Shown in pieces: positions 56,723 through 64,000 of a stretch of DNA of 64,000 nt (within the stretch, counting starts at the first letter, position 1; each line of letters starts with the position of its first letter). A model generated the notes under the pieces. The model was not told the origin of the DNA. It saw only the letters and a list, made by a program, of their open reading frames with translations, and searched no databases. The stretch comes from Acanthosepion esculentum (taxonomy: Eukaryota > Mollusca > Cephalopoda > Sepiida > Sepiidae). The translations under genes were made by a program, and so were the position numbers. The DNA lies in assembly GCA_964036315.1 (NCBI GenBank), contig OZ038508.1:42389435-42453434 (forward strand), written 5' to 3'.

Positions 56723-57529
56723 ATGGCAGATGACGCTGAAGAAACTACAATTAATCAAAACCAACCAATCCAAGCTGTTGCGATAAAACCACCAAACTTC
56801 ATTGAATCAAACGTAATAGCTTGGTTTGCGATAATGGAGGCGCAATTTAATATTGCAAATATAAGACAGACCAGTCAAAAATTTTTTAACACTTTGGCAG
56901 CTCTCCCTGTGGACATAGTAGGAAATATACAGCCAACTATACTGCAATCAAAAGATTACGACGCACTAAGAGAAGCAGTGACGGGCGCTTACGAGAAAAC
57001 AAAACCAGAGATGCTGGACAAATTAATGTCGTCATGGACTGTAACAGGTCGTCCCTCAGTATACCTGAATGAACTTATGTCATTAGCAAGCCGAATTGGC
57101 GTAGGGGACGATATCGTACGTCACAAATTTATTCAAGCCCTACCTCACTCCATTAAACCTGTGGTAGCGGCACAAGTCGATTTAGACACAGATCGCCTTG
57201 GAAGAATGGCGGATGACTTACTATTATATTTTAACAAACAAGACACCGCACATATTCGACAGATTTCGGGGAAGCAAAGGGATGAACAGCAAAATAAAAA
57301 TGAAACTAAAAGGATACATGGCTGTTCCCACAGTGAAAATAAATTCCCTACCAGTGTTCGCCCTTTTAACAAGGACCAAAAACCTCTAATTTGCCGAGCG
57401 CATTTATACTTTGCGGAACGTGCAAAATTTTGTAAGCCGTGGTGCAGATGGCCAAATAAACGGAATGTTCAAATGCAACCCAACTCTCGCCCAAATTCAC
57501 CAGTTCCTCGTGAGATTTCGGAAAACTAA
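56723..57529 (+). CDS. gag: Gag polyprotein of CsRn1-clade element
   Basis: 268 residues, ATG in a good context (AAACATGG). It makes the virus-like particle shell that packages element RNA in the cytoplasm. Residues about 22-180 form the capsid-like region (IKPPNFIESNVIAWFAIMEA, SLASRIGVGDDIVRHKFIQA). C-terminal zinc knuckle: C224, H227, C237, C241 (C-x2-H-x9-C-x3-C), the CHCC form instead of the usual CCHC, which is the signature of the CsRn1 clade. Its stop at 57527-57529 lies inside the open pol frame, so Pol is expected from a -1 shift. A decayed homologue lies at 44130-44530. Confidence 0.92.
   Translation: MADDAEETTINQNQPIQAVAIKPPNFIESNVIAWFAIMEAQFNIANIRQTSQKFFNTLAALPVDIVGNIQPTILQSKDYDALREAVTGAYEKTKPEMLDKLMSSWTVTGRPSVYLNELMSLASRIGVGDDIVRHKFIQALPHSIKPVVAAQVDLDTDRLGRMADDLLLYFNKQDTAHIRQISGKQRDEQQNKNETKRIHGCSHSENKFPTSVRPFNKDQKPLICRAHLYFAERAKFCKPWCRWPNKRNVQMQPNSRPNSPVPREISEN
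57514..57529 (+). promoter_or_regulatory. gag-pol overlap, candidate -1 frameshift site
   Basis: The pol frame is open from 57514, directly after its last upstream TGA. The 16-base overlap with gag contains G-GAA-AAC at 57520-57526 in the gag frame, followed at once by TAA. AAC can slip to AAA, and the stop just downstream would favour pausing. It is not a perfect X-XXY-YYZ heptamer, so the exact site is inferred. Confidence 0.5.
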
Positions 57530-60500
57530 CTAGGCGAGAGGTGTTAGCTTCCATTTCCTCGCCGCTTCTCATTGTAGCCGCACGGTTAGGAGCTCAAAGT
57601 TTAAATTTTATTGTGGATACAGGAGCTGCCGTATCTATACTTCCGAAGAGATATTTAAGCGGAGCTGTAACATACCCAACCAATATCTCTTTAGTGTCTG
57701 CCAACGGTCAAAAGATTGAATGCTCAGGACAAGCAGTACTGAATCTAACACTACGGAACCTCAGACGAGAATTTACCTGGACATTTATAATAGCCGAAAC
57801 TGCCCAGCCACTCCTAGGATACGATTTCCTAAACCATTTCGGGCTAATGGTGGACTGCACAAACAATAAGCTGATTGATAAAATGACTAATAGACAATCC
57901 GATGCACATCCATCGTCTATTATCATGAATATAGATTTAGTACCGAATAAAGATGCTAACAAAATGGTACGAGCAATTCTAGAGAAATACCCAAACTTAA
58001 TTTCTCCTCATCGCGACACGAATGCAACAAAACCAAAGATATTCCATAGAATAGAAACTGGTAGCAACCCTCCTACTTTCTCCAGAGCCAGACAATTATC
58101 AGCTCAGAGATGTGAAATTGCAAAAGAGGAATTCAAAAAACTCCTAAAGGCAGGAATAATTTCCCCTTCAAACTCTGAATGGAGTTCAGCCTTACATATG
58201 GTACCGAAGTCAGACGGCACATATAGACCTGTTGGCGATTACAGACATTTAAATACCATAACAAAAGCCGATCGATATCAAGTCCCAAATATAAATTCCT
58301 TGTCTTCGAAGCTTCATAATAAGAAGTTCTTTTCAAAGATAGACCTGTCGTCTGCTTATCATCAGATACCTGTACATCCGGAGGATGTTTGCAAGACAGC
58401 CATCTCTACCCCTTTTGGGTTATTTGAATATAACTATATGCCTTTCGGACTACGGAACGCATCATGTACTTTTCAGAGAATGATGGACAATATCTTTCGT
58501 GATACTGATTATACCTTTGTATATATCGACGATATCCTTATATTCTCAGAAGATGAAGAAACTCATTCCAAGCATATCGACCTAGTACTACAAAAACTGA
58601 GTGAGTACGATTTTAAAATTTGTCTCTCCAAATGCATATTTAGTGCTAATGAATTAGACTTTTTAGGATTTCATATTTCTGCTAGTGGTCTCAAACCCAG
58701 TGCTAAAAAGTTGAATGAATTAAGTGAATTTCCTCAACCAAACGATTCCAAATCACTACGCCGATTCATCGGTATGGCAAATTTTTACAGAAAACTTGTG
58801 CCAAATTTCAGCGATATCATACTACCTCTCACGGAAAAAATACGTTTAAACCAAAATTCCAAGTCATTAACCCTAACAAAGGAAGAAATTGAATCTTTCG
58901 AAAATATGAAAAAGTCTTTATCAAATGTAACTGTTTTGGCTTTCCCCAGCTCGAAAGCTAACAACTATCAACTTGTAACAGACAGTTCGAATTATGCGGT
59001 GGGTGCAGCACTTCATCAAATGATTGATAATCAACCCATCCCCATAGGTTTCTTTTCAAAGAAATTATCCCAAACCCAACAAAAATATTCTACTTTTGAC
59101 AGAGAACTACTAGCTGCCTATCTAGCAGTACTCCATTTTAAACATTTAATAGAAGGCAGAAATGTAATGTTACTGACGGATCACAAACCACTTTGCAGTG
59201 CTTTTAAAAGCCAGTCTTCCTTAAAATCAGATAGACAACAGCGTCACCTCTGTTTTATCAGCGAATATGTAAATGACATTTCACATATAAGAGGTTCACA
59301 AAATATAGTAGCTGATTGTTTATCACGACCTGTCAACGCGATCACTATTGATATATGTGACTTACAAGAAATAATGAAGCATCAAGCTACTGACAATGAA
59401 ATTCAGGCATTCAAAGATCAACTGAAACCATACACAATAAATCAAAATGAAACCATATTATGTGACACGACATTACCTTTTCCACGACCTTTTGTGACTG
59501 AAAAGCTCAGAAAATCGGTATTTGACAGTCTGCATAATCTATCACATCCAGGAATAACATCTTCAAGAAAAATAATAAAATCCAGATACTATTGGCCGAA
59601 GATGGACAAGTCAATAAAAACCTGGTGCACAGAATGCCAGCACTGCCAACAAGCAAAAATAATAAAACACACAAAGAGCAAAGTAAATCCATTTGAATTA
59701 CCTTCCAGTCGTTTTGAAACGGTGCATGTGGATATTGTCGGTCCCTTACTACCAGTAAAGAACCAAACTGACCCTTATTTTTCACCATATCGATATTTAT
59801 TAACATGCATTGATAGAAATACGAGATGGATAGAAGCATGCCCAATAACAGAAATTACGGCAAAATCAATATCAACGGCTTTTGTCAATCTGTGGATCTC
59901 CCGATTCGGGGTTCCTCTTCATGTCGTTACGGACAGAGGAAGCCAATTTGAATCCGAATTATTCTCAGAACTATCAAAAATAATAGGCTTCCACAGATTA
60001 CGAACAACGGCGTACCATCCGCAAACGAATGGATTAGTTGAGCGAGCACACAGAACTTTAAAAACGGCTATTATAGCCAGGAAAGAATCGTGGTTGTCAG
60101 CTCTTCCTATCGTCCTTTTGGGAATGAGGATAACACCTAACGAATCAAACTATTCTTCATTTACTGCAGTAACAGGGAGTCATGCACAAGTCCCCCGATT
60201 GTTAATTGACTCTATCAAGAACGAGAATAGTGAAATGACAAACTCGCACGTTAAAATTCTAGCCGACGAGATGCAAAAATTTGACATGGACAAATTATCC
60301 AGGGGACACCTGCATACAATACCTAATTCTTACATTCCAAAAGATTTACAAACATGTAAAAGTATCTGGCTAAGAACAGACAGAGTAAGAAAGCCATTGG
60401 AAGCTCCATACACAGGTCCATTCCAAGTATTAAGTCGTCATGAAAAATATTTTACTATTAAAAGATCGGATGACGTACATAGTAATGTTTCAATAGATAG

Positions 60501-60678
60501 ACTAAAACCTGCATATATTTCTGAAAATATAAAATCAAAAGATTCCATTGGATCAAGACCGGATTTGGATAACTCCCTATCTTGTTCCGAAGAAACTAAT
60601 GATAACAAACCAGAAACTAGAACGAAGTCCGGTAGAACGATTAAATGGAAGAAAGAAAACACATATTTTTATTACTAA
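57514..60678 (+). CDS. pol: Pol polyprotein: protease, RT, RNase H, integrase
   Basis: About 1,050 residues without internal stop. There is no ATG near the start (first codon of the non-overlap part is GTG at 57541), consistent with a Gag-Pol fusion. Numbering from 57541: protease DTG 26-28 and LLGYDFL 91-97; RT D268 (KIDLS) and YIDD 328-331; RNase H D481, E522, D547, D592; integrase zinc finger H665, H669, C696, C699; DDE core D731, D798, E834 with the expected 35-residue D-E gap; GPY/F module YTGPFQVL 957-964. No chromodomain seen. It copies element RNA into DNA and inserts it in the nucleus. All catalytic residues are present, so it is probably functional. Confidence 0.95.
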   Translation, partial: DFGKLTRREVLASISSPLLIVAARLGAQSLNFIVDTGAAVSILPKRYLSGAVTYPTNISLVSANGQKIECSGQAVLNLTLRNLRREFTWTFIIAETAQPLLGYDFLNHFGLMVDCTNNKLIDKMTNRQSDAHPSSIIMNIDLVPNKDANKMVRAILEKYPNLISPHRDTNATKPKIFHRIETGSNPPTFSRARQLSAQRCEIAKEEFKKLLKAGIISPSNSEWSSALHMVPKSDGTYRPVGDYRHLNTITKADRYQVPNINSLSSKLHNKKFFSKIDLSSAYHQIPVHPEDVCKTAISTPFGLFEYNYMPFGLRNASCTFQRMMDNIFRDTDYTFVYIDDILIFSEDEETHSKHIDLVLQKLSEYDFKICLSKCIFSANELDFLGFHISASGLKPSAKKLNELSEFPQPNDSKSLRRFIGMANFYRKLVPNFSDIILPLTEKIRLNQNSKSLTLTKEEIESFENMKKSLSNVTVLAFPSSKANNYQLVTDSSNYAVGAALHQMIDNQPIPIGFFSKKLSQTQQKYSTFDRELLAAYLAVLHFKHLIEGRNVMLLTDHKPLCSAFKSQSSLKSDRQQRHLCFISEYVNDISHIRGSQNIVADCLSRPVNAITIDICDLQEIMKHQATDNEIQAFKDQLKPYTINQNETILCDTTLPFPRPFVTEKLRKSVFDSLHNLSHPGITSSRKIIKSRYYWPKMDKSIKTWCTECQHCQQAKIIKHTKSKVNPFELPSSRFETVHVDIVGPLLPVKNQTDPYFSPYRYLLTCIDRNTRWIEACPITEITAKSISTAFVNLWISRFGVPLHVVTDRGSQFESELFSELSKIIGFHRLRTTAYHPQTNGLVERAHRTLKTAIIARKESWLSALPIVLLGMRITPNESNYSSFTAVTGSHAQVPRLLIDSIKNENSEMTNSHVKILADEMQKFDMDKLSRGHLHTIPNSYIPKDLQTCKSIWLRTDRVRKPLEAPYTGPFQVLSRHEKYFTIKRSDDVHSNVSIDRLKPAYISENIKSKDSIGSRPDLDNSLSCSEETNDNKPETRTKSGRTIKWKKENTYFYY

Positions 60679-60729
60679 AAAAAACAAAAAAAAACAACAA
60701 CAAAAAAAACAACAACAACTCCGTTTACT

Positions 60730-60742
60730 GGGGCGAAAGTTA
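60730..60742 (+). other. polypurine tract region
   Basis: GGGGCGAAAG then TTA directly before the 3' LTR. This is the plus-strand priming site; the single C is tolerated in related elements. Confidence 0.7.
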
Positions 60743-61454
60743 TGTGGTGGCACGGAGCAAGCGAAGGACCGGATATTAACCCTCAGAGGTTTAGACAGCA
60801 AATGACCAATACTGGTCTCTGCGCACCCGGCTCCACGCAGAATTTCCGGTGGAAAACTAAAAAGAAATAAAAAGAATGATAAACAATTTTCCACCAATTA
60901 AACAGCTCCGCGCCATACCCAACAGTTTGTTTCAGCAGACTGACTCTGATCCGAAGGGCACACATAAATAGAGCGATAAATTCACTTCTAAGACAGAAAG
61001 CTTTGAAGTACCGTCAGTGAATGTCGCTACGCTTTTCTCACTCGTCAAACCCGATGCCTTCAGCCTTCCTTCACCAACGGAGATATCAAAGGACTCCTAC
61101 CAACCCATTGACCTCACCTTTCATCTCCTGTGACCAGCACGTCATGAACTTAAGTATTAACAAAAGACACTTATATTCTTTTAATAATCGGATTTCTCTT
61201 CTATGAATGAACATTTTGTAACGGACTTTGTGCGTGTAAATCAAGAAACATTGTACTATTCATTGATGTTGCATTTAAATACAAAGTGTTTTTGATATAC
61301 CCTTCTCTTTCGTATGTTATTTTGTTTATGTTATGGTGACCTCAATTTGATCGCTTGTTGAACCTTTAGGCTGTCCCGAAGGACTGCTACTATTTATCTA
61401 CCTTCTGATACAAGCAACAATTAACAACGAGAACTCTACCCCCCCATCACCATA
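60743..61454 (+). repeat. 3' LTR, 712 bp
   Basis: Same sequence as the 5' LTR apart from one missing T in the T run near 61291. Ends CACCATA just before AATG. Confidence 0.93.
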
Positions 61455-61835
61455 AATGCTTAGAGTACATCTGACAAAATGTGTGTGTAATGTGGAAGTT
61501 GTAAGGAAGTTAGAAATAAGCAACCCTAGCATACTAGCAACCCGAAATACTCACATGACATACTGAAGGCGGGAAAAGCAAGAAGAAACAGCGTGTAACC
61601 TAATTAACCTGTTTGTGTGAATGGGTGACGAAAAGAAGTACAAAAAGAGTCATGTTAAACCGTCAAAAAATACTAAAATCAACAAAAGATATGAATTTGT
61701 AGAGAGCCACGATCACCTACATCTTGAAGGTACGTGCTCACATAAGAAGATAATTCTTGTCATGATTATCAACGACACCAAAACATATTGTCACCATTGT
61801 CCAGGATCTTTTCGAAGATCTGTTATCATATAATA
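61455..61835 (+). pseudogene. RTE-type LINE ORF2, part downstream of the LTR insertion
   Basis: After one AATG is removed, the frame continues MLRVHLTKCVCNVEVVRKLE, the RRMLRISWT..VSNEEVLRK region, and later a relic of the LWRAMIAYVLKG terminal motif (about 61700-61735). It joins the part ending at 55866 in the same reading frame. The missing Arg-Arg is TGATGA in the left part, as expected if two CGA codons mutated by CpG decay. Confidence 0.75.
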
Positions 61836-61839
61836 ATTG

Positions 61840-62444
61840 TGCGAGTCACTCCTCGTTAGTTCCTTATTCCTTCTGACCGTTACGGCCTGCCAATAACACA
61901 AAAATAATAGACTATTCCGTTTTGATCGCGTAGAATGACAAAAGACATATCAAAGATGTCACATGGTTTTATTCAGAAAATGAAACAGAAAAGTATTTAA
62001 CCTCTGTTTCCTGAAAAAGGAAAAAGTTGTAAATGTAAAATCTGTTCATTCGTAGAACCTTCTTAGAATAACGACCAGCATTCATATTTATGATTGCAAT
62101 ATTTTATTATAGTTATTAATCTCGAATATTTAACGATGCGATAGGGGAATTTCTGCGGATATTTTATTGCCGTAGAAATCGGCATGAGCTTATTCAATCA
62201 TTACCTGAAGAATTTTATCAGAAATTTCAAATAGGAAAAACCGTGAAATTTTCACAGGTTAAATCTAGTTTCATATCTTTTTTTTTTTTAGCACTTAAGT
62301 TATTTCTTGTATTATATTTCCTGTGCCTGTCCACAAATCCTTGGTATAGAAGTAGTGGAAAAAATAAATCTCTAAACATTCCAGTCAGCTTGGTTCTAGT
62401 AGTGGGTACTAGAAGCTGTATATATGTGTTTCTAGAAAGAAAAG

Positions 62445-62485
<41 letters not shown>

Positions 62486-63215
62486 GTGTGTGTGTCTCTC
62501 TCTCAAGAAAGAAATAAAGAAAGAAAGGGAATATATACCATACCGAAATGATTAGTTACATTAATTAAAAATAGTAAAAACTGAAATTTCTACACGTCTG
62601 GAAATTTATGTAAACATTTTATTTATTTGTTACCAGATTTCTTTCCTATTTCTTATAAATGACATGATGTAAATCATTAGGTAAAGTGCTGAAAGTTTAC
62701 ATTAGCAGCAAATGGGTGCACTTCAATGTCATTGTTGGATAAGACTTAAAAAATACTGCGATATTTCCACTAGTTCTTAATCGAAGTATTTGATGTCTCT
62801 TGCTTAAGACAGATTATAGCAACTCTCCGCAGATCTTTATACCTTTACCAGTGCTCTAATTATTATCAGCATAACAGTTAATCTCATATTCCTTATTGTT
62901 TATTTCTATACAGATTAGAGATAGGTATCGCTCAATAACCCCTGAAGGCTAATCTCATAAAATATGTGGTGCCTGTTTCAATGTCTTCGCAGATTCCATC
63001 AATGGAACATAATTGACAATAAGTACACACCCTACTACACCATTGCTTTTAATTTTCTAGCGATTTTAAACAATGTTGTCGTCTGGATGGTAAAAAAAAA
63101 CAACTTTGATTTGTATATCATCCCACTTTTTACTAAGGCACTTCGAAATCGTTCCTTGTACACTGATAACGATTGTCACTACTGTCACTTAAGTACTACT
63201 ACTACTAATTATTAT
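61840..63215. other. unassigned AT-rich sequence
   Basis: Holds a TA/TG/TC array at about 62449-62504 and TACTAC/TTATTA runs near 63193-63226. No gene recognised. Confidence 0.5.
62449..62504. repeat. TA/TG/TC compound microsatellite
   Basis: TA array of about 35 bp followed by TGTG and TCTC. Confidence 0.96.
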
Positions 63216-63229
63216 TATTATTATTAAAG

Positions 63230-63840
63230 CAGGTGTTTGTGAAGTTTCGACAATTGAAGTAGAATATGTCTGTATAGATCTCTCGTATTTTTCTCAGAAT
63301 TCTTGCAATCTCCAACATTGCCAGTGTCTGGACAGTTTTGATTCTTCATATTCTAATCTAATCTCAGTTCTAGTTCTTTTGGCACCTTTCCAAAGGTTCC
63401 AGTTATTATAGACTGAATCGTAAACTTCCATATTCTTTACTTTTCTCTGCTCTCGGACAAAGAGCTGGCATTTCTCCAATTTTTTAGGTTTCTTTCGTCT
63501 TTCACCTGTGTTCCGCTAGCACTGCCACGTATACAATCTGGCGAGTTCTCTCTTCTTGTTTACAACTCTCATATCCGATCTTTTCGCTTGGGTGAAATGT
63601 TCAGTTTGGATATGAAACCACCGGAATACTTTATTCTTTCTTATACTAAGATATTTTCATTGCAGAAGTATCTAAAGGCTCCTGAAGGTACTCAAATACA
63701 ACACGTCAATAATATAGCAATCTCTTTATCATTCTTACTGATGTCAACATATTTTATTTGCACATTGCATAACACGTTGCACTCTGACAACATCCTGATA
63801 TTTTTTTAGAGCTTTTCATTCTAATCCCTTTTATGCCTAC
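63230..63840 (-). pseudogene. RT-associated LINE C-terminal relic (tentative)
   Basis: Minus strand reads a relic of an E-K-rich stretch, then WKFTIQSIITGTFGKVPKEL (frame-joined), with LSRHWQCWRLQEF nearby. This resembles the (I-W-V-T-VIPVVIGALG--PK-LE--L---LQ---L--ILRKVL) C-terminal domain attached to a group of invertebrate reverse transcriptases. Frameshifted and stopped. Family name uncertain. Confidence 0.4.
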
Positions 63841-63844
63841 GTTG

Positions 63845-64000
63845 CAAACAATTACATTTTCCAAACATTCGAAATCGAACGAGTAGAAAGTCTTTTCCGA
63901 ACCCACGGGATTTAAACAGCAATTTCCAGGAGGCTATAAAACGGAAGATCATCATAAATATTTTGCGGACAATCAAAACCGGCATTGGGGTTCCAAATAG
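63845..64000. other. window end, unassigned
   Basis: No feature recognised in the last 155 bases. Confidence 0.4.

Larger units (their letters stand above)
55867..61454 (+). mobile_element. full-length Ty3/gypsy LTR retrotransposon, CsRn1 clade
   Basis: Complete 5.59 kb element: LTR, tRNA-Trp-type primer-binding site, leader, gag, pol, polypurine tract, LTR, with a 4 bp target duplication. CsRn1-clade assignment rests on the unusual CHCC zinc knuckle in Gag together with the tRNA-Trp primer, both described for CsRn1-like elements of flukes and insects. No envelope-like frame exists. Gag and Pol are open throughout, and the LTRs differ by a single one-base indel by eye, so the insertion is very recent and may be competent. 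Confidence 0.92.

Overview
This is a 64 kb stretch of AT-rich, intron- and repeat-dominated animal DNA. Its (TA)n microsatellites, RTE-type LINE debris, CsRn1-clade Ty3/gypsy element, Penelope-like elements (PLEs), Tc1/mariner relics and 5S- and tRNA-derived SINEs fit a lophotrochozoan, most plausibly a cephalopod mollusc (octopus-like). That is an inference from repeat style; no host gene was available to confirm it. I recognised no host protein-coding gene, rRNA gene or CRISPR array. Almost every non-microsatellite signal I could name belongs to a mobile element.

Layout. 0-5.7 kb: an inverted 5S-derived SINE, a decayed mariner-superfamily transposase and RTE LINE tails. 7.4 kb: a 77 bp mini-mariner. 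9.2-9.5 kb: a small cluster of ETS, CRE and CCAAT-like motifs, the only region that resembles a host promoter. 10.6-18.1 kb: LINE relics, a mariner tail, a roughly 1.1 kb fold-back element and further 5S-like SINE pieces. 20.1-21.6 kb: a decayed Tc1 transposon sitting in a (TA)n tract. 24.5-25.8 kb: compound TA/TG arrays. 27.5-32.5 kb: a PLE district with two GIY-YIG/RT remnants and several hammerhead-ribozyme-like terminal motifs. 38.5 kb: a large TA/CA array. 41-47 kb: a second fold-back, a decayed CsRn1-type element lacking RT to integrase, SINE pieces and an inverted PLE-end pair. 47.4-49.4 kb: a 2 kb non-coding element with TTAA ends that look piggyBac-like. 51-55 kb: LINE tails and PLE ends. 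55.3-61.8 kb: an RTE LINE remnant split by an apparently intact, very young CsRn1-clade LTR retrotransposon. 63.2-63.8 kb: a last RT-related relic.

How the parts relate. The intact LTR element has near-identical 713/712 bp LTRs, a primer-binding site matching tRNA-Trp, gag with a CHCC zinc knuckle, and pol with protease, RT, RNase H and integrase in a -1 frame. It landed in an older LINE; removing it with one copy of the 4 bp duplication AATG restores the LINE frame. The most interesting theme is repeated hammerhead-like cores (CUGANGA-like sequence, a short hairpin, then GAAAC) at PLE or fold-back termini, several in inverted pairs. PLEs are known to carry such ribozymes; here the forms are diverse and mostly decayed, with two that still show convincing pairing.
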